Assembly (NCBI GenBank): GCA_020002185.1
Contig: CM034531.1
Coordinates: 70,806,049-70,870,048, forward strand
Length of the DNA stretch: 64,000 nt
DNA from: Paraescarpia echinospica
Lineage: Eukaryota; Annelida; Polychaeta; Sabellida; Siboglinidae
Direction of reading: 5' to 3'
This document shows, one piece after another, positions 33,504 through 46,283 of the stretch. The translations under genes and the position numbers were made by a program. Positions within the stretch are counted from its first letter, which is position 1; each line of letters opens with the position of its first letter. Below the pieces are notes generated by a model. The model worked only from the letters and a program-made list of their open reading frames with translations, was not told where the DNA came from and did no database searches.

Positions 33504-36010
33504 AAAACGCTATAAGGGAAGTGAGCAAACGGGACTGTGTTATTATGGGGGATTTTAACCATTGGCATATAAAATGGAAATCTCTACAGAGTATGGGTAG
33601 TGAGGACCACAAGTTTTTAGTTTTAGTACAAGATAGTTTCCTTTCTCAACATGTGCTAGAACCAACCGGAGGAGAGAATGTGTTAGACTTAGTTTTGTCC
33701 TCACAGAATGAATTAGTTGACAATGTTAAATTATGTGAGCCTCTGGGAAGTAGTGATCACAACCAGATACATTTTACCATCAAAGTAAAATCAGAAAGAA
33801 ATAATAAAAAGCAGTTGAGGAGAAATTTCCACAAAGGAAGATATACGGAAATGAGGAAATATTTAGCAAAGATAGACTGGAATAATACACTGAAGAATAA
33901 GACAGCAACAGAATGCTGGAATATCTTAAAGAATGAAATAGAGTGCATCGTAGATAAATTTGTTCCCTTCAAAAAACAAGGGAAACGGACCAGAAAGAAA
34001 TACTTATCGGAAGAAGCCATTAAAAAAATTAAGTATAAACAAATGATGTGGAAGTCATATAGACGTACTGGCAATGACGAAGACTACAACATTTATAAAG
34101 AAGCACTAAACCAAGCTACAGCTGAAATTAGAAATTCAAAGAGAAGCTATGAACATAAATTAGCTTGTAATATAAAACATGACAGCAAGAGTTTTTATGC
34201 GTATGTTCGAAGCAAACAGAAAGTTCAGGATAAGGTCGGTCCTCTAGAAGATAGTGCTGGAAATATAATATCAGAAGGATTCTTAATGGCTGAAGACCTA
34301 AATGAGTATTTTAGTTCAGTGTTTACCAGAGAAGACACTAGTTCACTGCCAGTACCAGAGGCTAAGTTCAAGGGGGCAGAATCAGACTATTTAAGACAGT
34401 TAATTGTAACCCCAGAAATGGTAGCTAAGAAAATTAGGGCTATGAAGGATAATAAATCACCTGGAGTGGATGGTATTCCACCCAAACTACTATTGGAAAT
34501 TGTAGAACAAATTAGCATACCGCTTGCAACAGTTTTCAACTTGTCATTAGAAGAGGGAGTGGTTCCTTTAGAATGGAAAGAAGCAAACATTATACCGTTA
34601 TTTAAAAAAGGTTCGAGAAACAAGTCAGAGAATATAGACCAGTGAGTTTAACATCAGTGATTTGTAAATTATTAGAAAGACTAATTAAAGATCACATGGT
34701 GGATTTTCTTGTTAAACATAACTTGATAAACCCATCTCAACATGGGTTTCTAAAAGCGAGGTCATGCTTAACAAATATGTTATGTTTTTTGGAAGATATC
34801 ACTAAGTGGGTAGATGATGGATCACCAGTAGATATCATCTACTTAGATTTTCAAAAAGCTTTCGACAAAGTGCCACATCAGAGATTACTGCTTAAACTAA
34901 AAGCCCATGGCATAGGAAATGGTATAATTAACTGGATAGAAAAATGGCTGATTGACAGAAGACAACGGGTAGTTGTTGATGGGGAGGCTTCAAACTGGAA
35001 ATCAGTTTTGAGTGGGGTTCCACAGGGATCAGTACTGGGACCTATATTATTCTTAATATATATAAACGATTTGGACGATGATATAGCTAGCAAGGTGTTG
35101 AAATTTGCAGATGATACAAAAGTGTTTAGAAGGATTAAAAGTGATGGAGATAGACAGCATTTACAAGATGATCTTGACAGGTTGATCAAATGGTCTGAAA
35201 AGTGGCAAATGTTGTTCAATTTTGGGAAATGTAAATGCCTCACACAGGACATGGGAACGAATATGTAGAATATACAATGGGGGAACTGTACTAAGTACTA
35301 CTGTAAAAGAAAAAGACTTAGGGCTGACAATTAGTGCTGACATGAAGGTTTCAGAGCAGTGTGGAATTGCAGCTTCAAAGGGAAATCAAATCCTTGGATT
35401 GATTAGGCGAAATATAGCATATAAAGAAAAAGAACTAATAATACCGCTGTACAAAACAATAGTTAGGCCTCATTTAGAATATTGTATACAAGCGTGGAGG
35501 CCATACCGCAAGAAGGACATAGATATGCTAGAAAGAGTACAGAGGAGAGCGACTAAAATGATACCAAAACTGAGGGATCTTAGTTATGAAAAACGCCTAA
35601 AAGAATGTGGTTTAACAACACTAGAGACCAGGAGATTGAGAGGAGATCAGATAGAAGTGTTTAAAATATTGAATGGTTATGAAAATATTGATAGAAATAT
35701 GTTTTTTTCAGTTAAGAAAGATAGAAAGACTAGAGGACATGAAGTTACATTAGTAAAGGAGCAGTGTAGATTAGACGTGAGAAAGTTCTCATTTTTACAA
35801 AGGACTGTGAATGAATGGAACAGATTATCTGATGATTGTGTGGGTGCTAGTAGTGTGAATATGTTTAAAAATAAAATCGACACATACCTCAGAAGGGCTG
35901 GATATATGTAGATAAAAGGGTTGGACTCTAGATAAGCCAAAGGGCTTCCTTGTCCACCTGCCATCTAGAGTTAATTCTCTGGATGGCAATCTTGTTAAAT
36001 TTTGTTAAAT
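33504..36010 (+). pseudogene. CR1-like LINE copy 2, inserted in unit B
   Basis: 5'-truncated inside the endonuclease domain. Frame 33521-34645 has MGDFNHWHIKW and GSSDHNQIHF (endonuclease end), then PLEWKEANIIPLFKKGS. A one-base loss at ~34633 shifts to 34642-35268, with VSLTSVICKLLERLIKDH, GVPQGSVLGP and FADDTKVF. A second one-base loss at ~35240 shifts to the thumb frame 35222-35911 (ERVQRRATKMIPKL). The 3' end has the tail cttgttaaattttgttaaat. The target duplication tcttt flanks it (33499-33503 and 36010-36014). Unit A has the empty site at about 16720. Confidence 0.92.
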
Positions 36011-36609
36011 CTTTGGAAAGTTATTTTTCTGAGTTTATTTAGATTTTCTCTTTCATGTCTCCATTTGCAGTCCACTCACTTGCTGCTTTAGGTAGTATTT
36101 ATATATGCTGTCATTCTCATCACATTAATGATCTAAATATGTTCATCTGTTTATTCTGGTACTTCTCGAGATGTAGGCCAACTCTTACCTTGAATTCTGA
36201 TCTTTTATGTTCTCTATCATGGATTCTTATATGTTGTGTTCTTTCAAATGAGTTTTGTTTACGTTCTGTTGCTCTAGCGTTTCGACCCATACATCATCCC
36301 TGATATAACGTTTCAGTTACATAACTTCTTTCGTGTTGACAGGCTCCAGTTTTGTGTCATCAATTGTTCAGTCTGTTGAAGAAAACTGCCGCTTTGGCCA
36401 TGCCGATTTTTATCGTTTGTTGTCACTCTTCCAGCGTGGGTGGACGATGAAACCTTCGCTAGTGGCGTGTCCCCGAGGTGATAATGACGACAGATAGATG
36501 TGTTTCAAACGTTTTTGTCGAACAGATTTTCTGACCAGTAAATCAGAGTCTCCGTGGTTTTTTTACATATGTTTAAGTGTTTATTTTCTGTTTACGTTTC
36601 ACGGTTTGT

Positions 36610-36823
36610 ATACCTGCCAACTTCTTTTGCTCCAGGGAGATTCATCAGCGGTTCAGCACGCTTCTCGTGTCGCGCTGTCTTGTCATGCTGTCTCGGATGA
36701 AGACATTGGAAGACGGGAATGCTGTTGGAGATTTTAAGCGAAAGTCCGGGAGATTTGCTTGTCTTCCGGGATACATCCAAAATCAAAGAGACTTCCGGAA
36801 ATTCCAGGAGAGTTGGCAGGTAT
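36610..36823. mobile_element. Small MITE with atacctgccaact termini (unit B)
   Basis: Copy of 17307-17520. Right terminus agttggcaggtat makes the inverted repeat better here than in A. Confidence 0.55.
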
Positions 36824-36904
36824 GCGTTTGTCTGATGTAGACCCCATTTGCACGACACCAATGTTGGATCTAGTGGTTATTACACACGCAGTCCGGGAGG
36901 ACGA

Positions 36905-37994
36905 TTAGATCCGGTAGAGTGAATCGGTGCTTCCATGCCGATCGTCGCGGCGGAAACTGCAGGCGTCGGAAGCAGATGACACATAGCGCGGCAGGCGGCA
37001 ATTCCAGATGCGACCTCTCGTGTCGTTGTACAAACCGCCCGTGTATTTTGGTCCGGCCGGTACGTAAGGCATGTCGATGTTGACGGGGTAAATCGACGCC
37101 CGGGGTGGCTGCGCCCAGTGGCTAAACGTCGGCACTGGTTGGGTTTCTATGGCATACGGCCTGTTTGTATGACCGCGGACACACAAACGGCCGCCGGGGA
37201 GACGACGAAAGTCCCTCAGCCACAAATTCCTGTCGGTGGTGCTGCTAGTGGCGCCGCTGCACGACGTTGCCGACATCAGTATGGAGGCGATACTGAGCAA
37301 TATAACAACGACGCACCCTACCATGAGGACTATGACGGATGTCGACATAATGAACTTGTTGTCTGGAAAGGAAAATTGAAGTAACATTAGTAACGCGGAA
37401 TCTAAAGCTACCGTCGTCATGATAAATGTGCAAAAACATCACTATCATTAATGATGCTCAACGCCGTAAGACATAGTCTCAATTAAGGTTTCCACACGAC
37501 AGCCTAACTCTGTCAAAACACGGCCTATTCTGATCGTATTCATAATTATATATGTTTTAGATAAGCAACAGAGGCATCAAAGAAATTATATAGACTGTAA
37601 ATAAACGCAATAACAAAACAAAGCTTACCTAGATTAATGTTGTGTGCGTCGCCAATGGAATCTGGTAGTTTGCTAGTGAGCGACCCTTCCGTTGTTGTCG
37701 AAATGGTTGTCCTAGTGTTGTTCGTGGTACTGGGAGTATTCCTCAAGACAGGGACACTATTCCTGTGCACACGACCGTTTAAATTTAATTTGCATATCTT
37801 TCTGAATATTCCAGACGTGTCAGTTAGTCCATCCTGTTCAATGTTGGTGTTTTGTCGTTGCTCATCTACTCGACCAGACGGTAAAGTTGATGTGCAGTTC
37901 CGTTTGCCACTGCTCGAAGTAGTATTGTGTTCATGACGATACAACGTTTCGTTTACTTCAAAGTTTCTGCTTATTGTGTCCCTTTCGGCGGCAA
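36905..37994 (-). CDS. Single-pass membrane protein gene, two visible exons (unit B)
   Basis: The upstream exon 37629-37994 encodes a Ser/Thr-rich segment with four N-glycosylation sequons (NET, NTT, NCT, NNT). It ends at a consensus gtaagc donor in phase 1. The last exon, 36905-37362, begins after a strong ctttccag acceptor. The join restores an open frame across the 266-bp intron. One transmembrane helix (VIVLMVGCVVVILLSIASIL) follows, then a ~115-residue tail ending SLYRI. A type I membrane protein with a glycosylated ectodomain fits. The start exon and signal peptide must lie beyond 37994 (possible acceptor tatattgtag). Family not recognised. Confidence 0.6.
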
Positions 37995-38007
37995 CTACAA
38001 TATACAA

Positions 38008-39690
38008 ATATTCCGAGTTTCAGACCAGCGCGGGAAGGAAATTAATATTGGTGGAGTTGAGAGCCGGAGCTTCAGCACCACAGTCCACTCCGCTGTCGGA
38101 CCATGACATCGGAAGACGCGGGGGGGGGGTGTGCTGTTGAATATTTTTCGTTCAGAATTTTTGAAGCTCACAAGAAACCTTCAATTATAATTATACCCCC
38201 CCTTAAGGCTCGCCAAAACGAAACACATTCCGGCTCAGATTTACTAGGGGGAGTCTGCCCTCCAGCGTAATTCCTGGGTGGGCAACTTCCCCTTTTCTCC
38301 CACTCACCCACATATGCACACACACACGCACGCGCGCACGCATTCATTTTGTCGCTGAGCAACCTTACCTTTCGGGGTTGCTACAAACAAAACCAGTGCA
38401 CACAAGCACTCCCCAAACATGGTTCCGTGTTCTTCGTTCAGACATCAGCATAAGTCTACTGGTTGCACGTGAAAAGCTATGTACAGAACGCAATTTTAAT
38501 AGCCACGGATGTCCGCCGTGCTAGCAAAACCGTAAATTCGTCAGCTGCATCTGCGAACGCACGGACGATACCACAGGCAGAAACCACGTGTGAATAGTTC
38601 GCTTTAATTGCCGTGTGCCCCGAGGTTATGTCACACGATGTACTTGGTTTTAATTATGAGCATTGTCATACACAGCATTGCGACGATAACTCTCATCTAC
38701 ACTTTATGCGAAAGCGCGCCGGAAGTAAGAAGGGCTTAATCGGTATTTTATATGGACATTTATAAGCCACATTTAGGCTATATGAAGTGTCTCCTCTAAT
38801 TGAAATTCATGATGCGGACATGTTTTGTTGTATTGCGAATGTGTAAAGGTTATGAACAACATGAGGTGTTGTATTAAGAATAAATCAACGATCATCTATC
38901 ATCCCTCGAAAAAAATATTATCTTCGAAAATAGTTGTATAGTGTCTCAATGTTATATGCTCAGTTTCACTCCAGTGGAACTTTCGGGTTATTGAATTCAG
39001 TCCAGTAGTACTGCTTCTGTCTGTTCACTGCACTATCTTTTTAAAACGTCAACTCTCATTATCTCAGATTTGCTTCGATGGCACTTTGAGGATACGGCAT
39101 TCATTGATAAGCTCAACTAATTAATAACTATTTTAGGCAAGTCTTCGTATTCAACCTACAGCACCGCCACACGACGTCGCATTCGTTCATTGAGTTACTA
39201 TGAAGTTAATAGATTGACGAGGTAGTTTATATTGAATCTGGCCGGACACATAAGTGTGCATCAGCAGAGTACGGGCGCTTAGTGTAGTGTATCGGATCGT
39301 ATCGTATCATATGTGTGACCAAAGAAGCGTAAGTGCTCAGAGCCTGTGGCGTTTGGGCTAATCTTCAGAAACGAATTGGTACCCACCCCAGTTAAACAAA
39401 TGGGAAAGAGTCATTAAAGCATTGACGCCATAGAAATGACAAGAGACGGGTAATGCCGGACCTAATTAAAAAGGGGCTGGTCAGTTAATTTACCTTCGTG
39501 GCGACACGATCACTCGTGAGCGGTGCAAACTGCTCGGACGCTGATGACACGTCTCATTCGCTGAGAATCTCACAAGTATACACTATGTCGGCATATATCG
39601 GTGACGGCGGCCTGGAGATGCCGGGGCTCGCGTAAACCTCTGAAGAAGGAAGTAGGCCTACAGAAGACGACATAGTGCGCCTTTAAGGAA
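38008..39690. other. Intergenic; may hide the first exon(s) of the membrane gene
   Basis: No clear signal-peptide exon was identified. A G run at 38121-38130, a short CA run at 38313-38340 and AT-rich DNA are the only features seen. Confidence 0.35.
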
Positions 39691-39696
39691 TTTTAC

Positions 39697-40620
39697 TGAA
39701 AACATCGCCACTGTCTGAAGGGATGCCTGCACAACCGGCGACATAAACACCGTGTCGTTGGAAGCCTAGGGACGGGTCCCACATATACCATTGTCCCGGG
39801 GAAACCTGCTGGCATATGGGTTCATGAATTGTACAATGGCGAGCACCTTTCTCCAGGACTGTCTCCAAACCACCGCCGCCATCGCTTGACGTGAACTGCC
39901 TTAATTGGGACATGGACTGCGTATCGTTGGAGGCCCGTGGGACAGGTATCCACGGCCTATTCCCAATGAGGTTTGCTGGCATGGAAGAGGACACGCCTGC
40001 CTTCACGGTCGAGATTGCCATACGCTCAAACTTAACACCCCGGTCCTGCCTGATTGGGACGAGGTGAAGGTGGATTCCTTGGAAGAAGATCTCTTTTTTC
40101 AAGTCTGCCAAATGGCTGGAAGGCGACTTCCTGGCCGACGCCTGCCAGACCTCAGAACAAGCGCTTCTTACCCCGGCCCTGTACGAAGAGAAGGCCGATC
40201 CTTTCTCCCAGTCATTCGTGGACAGGCTGGATCGCCGGCAGCAGCGACATTCTCGCCTACGGACGCGGCAGATCAAACAGCCTGCCCAGGAGGACACGCC
40301 TAAGAGGCAGGTGGGTGCGAAGGTTGAGACACCTGCCTTAACGACCCCCATGCGGTGAGATTCCCCTGTTATTAGCTGTCTCCTCGCTTACTGCCCGCTC
40401 TGACTGTCCTCGCCACCAAAGTGACAGCATTGTCGGAAGGACGCCGGATGACCTCACACCCGGTCAAAGCTTGCCAAACAGGTCGAGCGTACGACTGCTC
40501 ACTACGATCACCGGCTAACAATTGGCCCTCGACCTGGCGTAGTGGGGACCTACCGAGTGGTGTGAAGAACCAGGGTACTTTCCTTAATGTTCCCATTGAT
40601 GACAAGCCACGAGGGTGATG
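39697..40620 (+). other. GC-rich degenerate coding region, unknown family
   Basis: One plus-strand frame is open from about 39845 to 40358 except for TGA at 40065-40067. It encodes a Pro-rich start (PPPPSLDVN), SLEARGTGIHG, MRFAGMEEDTPAFTVEIAI, and after the stop EGDFLADACQTSEQALLTPA and RQIKQPAQEDTPKRQVGAK. A preceding ~190-bp stretch (from ~39740) is a weaker repeat of the SLEA..LLAG part, so the protein had an internal repeat. Base composition differs from the AT-rich flanks. It may be a retroelement gag/ORF1 or a host gene fragment; I do not recognise it. Confidence 0.35.
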
Positions 40621-43600
40621 GACAATATGAACGTGACTATTAATTTAAGACTGATGAATAATATATATATAAAACCACAATTTGTTTTATTTACCACCAA
40701 CATGGTAAGTTAATTTATTTTGATGTCATACTTCCATGTTTTAAGTAGAATATATATGTGTATATATACCAGGGATACAATAATATATCTATATAAATTA
40801 TTGTATCCCAGATTGTTTGTATGAGTGTCTCAGTGTTCTGGTTGTGGGTTGAGGTGGTTGAACAGGGACCGACTTGTTAAGACCACAGCTTACGAGTTAT
40901 TGGGTTTCCATTCTCTGTAGTGAACGAGACGTGACACTTAGAACTGACGCCATTAGTTTTTGGGACATAGTTGTTGTTGAATGTGTAAATTCAAAGGTGA
41001 CTGACATTACGTTGTAGCCTAGTACAGTCTTGTTATTTATTTGTTAAAGTTGTATTTTGAACAAATTCACGAATATAGGTTATTACGTTTCAAATAATAT
41101 TTTTTACATAGAATACATAAACGTAAAGGTTATTATTCGAGTTGCGGTCCTTGCAAAACATATTGTTTAATTTAAATGATAACTGAAAGTATGTTAATGT
41201 TTCAAAATTGCTTTAATAAATGGGTCTATAAGTATTCATCAAGGTTTGTGCGAATTGGAGAATTAGCACCAGGAAGACGTTAGTTATATAGACTGATCCA
41301 TGGGGCCTAGGGGCACGTGCTTCCCTAGACCTCTGGAATTTGGCCTCGCATTGTCTTCGCTAGAGTGGCGTGCCCCTAGACCTTTGGAATGTGCCCCAGT
41401 TTAGGTGAGTCTTTAGGGGCGCGACTGGAAGTTTAAGGCCCCTAGACTACCCTCTCTTGATCCACCCTGGGTTAAAACTGCGCAGCCTGTTGGGCGTAGT
41501 TGCGGAGATTCGGTGAACGCAAGGCGTTGTTTCTTCGAATCAGAGGTATTCTGGCAATTTAAATATAGGATATGCCATGTTTAAACCTAATAGACTAGTC
41601 ATCGGAAAGAAATTAAAGATTGATCCAGGGAAATGTTTTCAACGTACGTACAGACCAAAATCATAACGAGAATATCAATACTGTATGTGTATGTCTAGAC
41701 ACAACAGAATAGAAACAGTTAACAATACTCCAAGCATTATCATTCATAAAATCTATACACATAGTCTGCATAGTTTCACTACTTATATTAAAAACTACCG
41801 GTGCTTGATTATGAATTATACGTAACATTGCGTTTTCTATAATTGTTATATTTGTGTAACAAGGTCATTTTTATTATGTTGCACTAGGTGCTGTCACTGG
41901 TATTACGCTGATTTGTGACGTGAATTGGTCTTAAATTTTACCAGCCATGGCTATTGCTATAATTTGCCTTTCATGTATGACCTGTTATATTTTATCTTAA
42001 CATATGACCTTTATTGTACTTGTATGTTTTAAAACAAAAACACATTACATGGAAATTTACCATGCGAGACTTTTACCGTGACACGGGAGAGCCCGTGTTT
42101 CCAGTTGGTCAGCCCCTATGTTTTTAGTGATTCCGCCATACGTGTGTATGGCCTGTCATTGTTGTGATCTAGTTTGTTTGAACGTATACCTAAATAGAGA
42201 TTGGTGAAATATTGCACTATTTGCTATGTCGCCGAATCTTTATATTTCTCTTGGACTTTGTGTCTTATGGGTGGCAGTCTTGATACTTTGTTTGTTTGTT
42301 GTAATGCTTCACTGTAGCTTTGTTGTTCGTCCCGCTAAACCATGAATAGTGGGTGATATTATCATGCAAGGCATTTTATTTAACTATTTGGTCGGAACCC
42401 AGGTTTCTAGAGAACACCTTTATCTATGGTGACCAACTCTAATGTTGGACTTGGATGACATCTGTCCCGTAGATGTATATTTGCACAGCACAGGTTAATT
42501 TGCATTTATTTGGTGGTGGTGTGGATGTTCGGTCCACAGTTAGTTGCTAGATGGTGCCACTAACTACTTTCCAGAGATGGACGTTCGGTCCACAGTTAGT
42601 CGCTAGATGGTGACACTATTTTGGCGAAGTCAGTGACAGTTCACAACTAAGTTGTTTGCACTGTAGGTTGTTGATGGTTGTTGTAATCCACTGCCATTAA
42701 TGTCTGAATAATTAGTGTATAATTATGTGTAGCTCTAGCTGGTTTGTACTCCACGGTACAGTGAATGGTAGAGATACTAAAAAGTTAATTGTTGCCAATC
42801 TGTCAGATGCCCTGTAGGCTGTATAATGTTTTGACAGCAGTAATTTTATTGTTTATCGAGTGATTGACACCCAGGTAATAATCATGTATTTTGTATTATG
42901 CAGATTATGGCTCTGCTGTCAGGAAAGTAGGGCCATCCTGCCGAGTACCGGTTATTGTTGTTGACGGTTGTTCTAAGGTATTATTTCATTGGTTTTAGAA
43001 ACTAGTTTGTTTTGTATAAAGTTGAGATTAGATTAGTGTGTGTGATATACGTGAAATCATCAATTCTTTTCTTATTGTTATTAAACTTTATTATTCTGAA
43101 TTACTCTTATCTTTTCCTGATATCTTCATAAAATAACTTTGCTTATATTTCGTATACAGTAATAAAAATAAGCTCTTCCTTATTATTACTGTGGCCTATT
43201 TAGAACTTTTATTAGTAATCAGGGCTTACATTTGTAACACATAATAGTATGCAATATAATTTATGTATTTGTATTTTTGTACTTCTTTACTAACATTGAA
43301 TTACGGTTATTATTATTAGATTTATTTTATTAAAAGTGGGCTCCCATGCTACCAACATGTTATGTCTTATTGGGAGTCTCCTCGACCTTCACATTGGTGT
43401 AAATTATTTAAATTTGTAATTGTTATGGTCAAAATAAATATGTATGTTTATCTGCCTGCCTGCTCGCCTGCTCGCCTGCCTGCTCGCCCGCCTGACTTTT
43501 TTTTATAGTTGATCATTACTCAATGTGTCAACATGCATACATAATACAAGGACTGATTATATGTACTCGTGTACACATTGACGTAAATATGGATGCTTAG

Positions 43601-43767
43601 GTATACATTCTAATCAGTGTACTACGTTTAAAAAGGAATAGCGGGTACACTACTTCTAATGTGTTGTTATATTTGTTAACCCTCTCTGCAAACATGAAAG
43701 CCTGGTTACAATACTGTAAGCGGAAAACTATTTCATCCCGGCAGAACAGAAAGGGTGATACTATTAA
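40621..43767. other. Intergenic AT-rich DNA with small repeats
   Basis: No gene seen. Small features: an inverted repeat gggatacaataat/attattgtatccc at 40773-40809; a ~60-bp tandem pair sharing gttcggtccacagttagt at ~42527-42625; and a (ctgc/ctcg)n microsatellite at ~43449-43494. Confidence 0.5.
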
Positions 43768-44425
43768 TTGAATAATGTAGGTGAATGCTTATACAGTTTT
43801 GAACTGTGTTATATTGCAATGAAGCAGAACGGCATCCACCACGCCACTTCAGCGCCGTATCACCCTGCTACGAACGGACTTGCGGAAAGATTCGTACAGA
43901 GCTTCAAGACGTCCCTACGCGCATCATTGTCTGGCTCAGATTCTAGGCTCAGCCTTCGACATAGACTCAGTAACTTCCTGCTTGCATACCGTAACACACC
44001 AAGCAACACTGATGTTAGGTAACAACGTCAAATCACGTCTAGAGCTGCTAATTAAAGCCTGATTTAGACAGCACAAGAAACAGGGCCAGTGACTCGGTGA
44101 GTTTCATCATCTAGGTGGGACAAATGATGTGGCGGCGTCACCAGGATCAAATGTGTGGTACAAATGTTGCCCCTATAACGGTCGATGATACGGAGGTACA
44201 AGAGTCTTTTGTGTCGGAATCGAAACAAACACTGATGCCGTGATATCGGCACAGATCGTACCTGAACTGTCGACACCATCTGTGGAAGTAACAGTGCTGA
44301 CAACGCGACGAACTGAAGCCAGTTCTACTACACCTGTGGGAACTGCGGAAACATCCGTTCGTCCTCTTGCTGAGCGACGCTACCCAGTGCGTGAAAATCG
44401 CCGTCCACCTACCAAACTGGACTAG
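43768..44425 (+). pseudogene. Ty3/gypsy pol 3' end (integrase) remnant
   Basis: 43768-44022 encodes MKQNGIHHATSAPYHPATNG and LAERFVQSFK, the conserved end of a retroviral-type integrase core, including the catalytic Glu in LAERF. FLLAYRNTPSNTD follows and then a frameshift. The pol C-terminus appears in 44240-44425 as LAERRYPVRENRRPPTKLD and a stop, a typical ending of invertebrate gypsy pol. The upstream gag, protease, RT and RNase H are absent, so this is a 5'-truncated copy. Confidence 0.85.
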
Positions 44426-44667
44426 TAGTGTTATGCAAAGGAGGATCAACGTAATTTGTACCGAGAGATTGTTTAGTTATCTGGGACTCTACAGCCGTGA
44501 AGTACGACATGTTTCACTAGGTGTTTAACATCGTATAATTAGCCATTGATCTTCTCACAGACATCGTCGTTTCGGAAAGGATTACTAGACTGAGTCTATG
44601 AACACTTAAAATAGGAGTTTTTTGTGGAACAATATTTGAGTTAATAATTAAGTCGGGAGGAATGGTA

Positions 44668-44837
44668 TGTCGGTACTTATTGTATTGTACACATCCCGCG
44701 GCTACGAACAGCGCGACTATCGCTCATTGGCAGTGATGTAAGATCTGAGAATAAAATAGTCCTTTCCTTGTGTTAAACTTGAATAAAGTATGTTGGAGAT
44801 TTACTTCGTGTGAACGTAAACGAGTAAATATACAACA
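44668..44837 (+). repeat. Probable 3' LTR of the gypsy remnant
   Basis: A purine-rich stretch (cgggaggaatgg) precedes tgtcggtac. The candidate LTR runs ~170 bp, contains aataaa signals (near 44751 and 44783) and ends acaaca. The TG..CA ends and the position after pol fit. No 5' LTR is available for comparison. Confidence 0.5.
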
Positions 44838-45702
44838 GTTGTGATCGTGACGTGTGGACCTAGTGTCGCTCGTGACGGAACCGGTGCCAGACAGGAAGGA
44901 GTGCGAATCAGCTTTGTGTAAATAGGGAACATTTTAAATCTTGGAAGATTAGATAAGATCTTGACTTACACTTGTACTACTTGCAAGGCGATGTAATAAA
45001 TATATTCCTACGCTGTATGACTTACCTAAATCTTCTGGTTAGGGTTAACGTACAGGTACGTCCTTGCGGACCAGTCTTCTAGTTCTTCTAAAAGTTAACT
45101 ACAGTCATGCATCCAGAATTAAATAGTTGTGTTGCGGTTATCCGGGACAACAAGGAGGCTGGGACAAAGACAGTGGCGTATTACCATAAGGCATAAGGGC
45201 AACTGGGGCACATGCCCCAGGACTCCGAGCTCCCGTGGCCCCACTCAAATACACAAGAAATAAAACGGAAAATTTAGTAAATTGATAAACAAAATATCAT
45301 TGAGTTCAAATGACAGGCCACGTTGGCCAAGCTAGTCTGCATCTTGGATAAGCCGTAGTCTCTACAATCTCTTGGGATTTTTGTAGAGAGAAGTCAATGA
45401 AAGAGCATGTGAAGTTTCCGAAAATGTCACGCTCGATTGATACAAACACAAGCACGTTTTAGCGTTAAGAACGTTCTTAGCCGCTTCATGAAACCGGCCC
45501 CAGGTCTTAATTGTTTGACACGCGGGTGAAACGTGTTCTTTGTTGTTGACGTAGAACGCATGTTTTAAAACGTTGTGTTCAGGCAGTGAAACAGACAAAC
45601 ACCGGCTTGAGAAAGTAAAAGAAACCCACAAATAGAACACTGTTCCAATACTTTGCCGCCTGTTCCGTTTGCTGTGTTGTCCGTAAGCCCTGCATGCCAA
45701 CG
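44838..45702. other. Intergenic DNA
   Basis: No supported gene. The minus-strand frame at 45362-45706 shows no motif. Confidence 0.35.
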
Positions 45703-46283
45703 TCACCTCAGTAGGCGAGCGGTAGAACCAACTAATAGACCGGTTTAAATGACCCCCATATACACCTAAATGTTATAGCATTGGAAAGCCCTGCATCTCC
45801 CCGACATAACTAGGCCTGTCGTTTAGTTGCCAAGTGATGCAGTAATCGTGAATCCAAGGTCACCATGAAACGATCAATTTGAGAAATTGGGCTCTTCCGA
45901 AAACTTCTCAATATTACAATGGCTATCTAGTTACTTTATTTAAATAGAAAATGGCATATATTCTTGGAACGCGTATTGTCTCACCTTTAAGACAGTGTAC
46001 GATATGATGATGTATTCAGGATTGATAAGAGTGACGACAAGGTCAAACAAGGTCACCCATCAAACGACGAATATTCGAAAGTTTACAATGCCGCGAACAT
46101 CATAAAGTTACACCGACTGTGTTTCTACTTCACGACTACGGACATATCATACACAGTATGAAAGGACAATTTCTCCCCGTCAAAATGCTGTGTGATATGG
46201 CGCTGCGAGATGAAGCAGTTTCTGTGGAGCAGCGTTCAAACAGGGTCACCGTCAATTGATGAATGGTAGAAATTGCGCCATCC
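45703..46283. repeat. Left long inverted terminus (~580 bp)
   Basis: Inverse of 48484-49023 with moderate divergence; for example ctgtgtttctacttcacgac is identical in both arms. Inside, a ~190-bp subunit with the core caaggtcacc-tcaaacga recurs near 45858, 46041 and 46244. Confidence 0.85.

Larger units (their letters stand above)
29692..37544. repeat. Duplicated unit B (5.3 kb plus a 2.5-kb LINE)
   Basis: Same orientation and order as unit A (12999-18242). Beyond 37544 it continues into sequence that falls in the gap for A. Differences from A include the 83-base segment 32396-32478, scattered substitutions and the LINE at 33504-36010. Confidence 0.9.

Noticed and set aside
40773..40809. Transcription terminator-like inverted repeat
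   Set aside because: Eukaryotic intergenic AT-rich DNA; no adjacent gene and no reason to call a terminator.
43449..43494. CRISPR-like short repeats
   Set aside because: A simple tetranucleotide microsatellite without spacers, in an animal genome.
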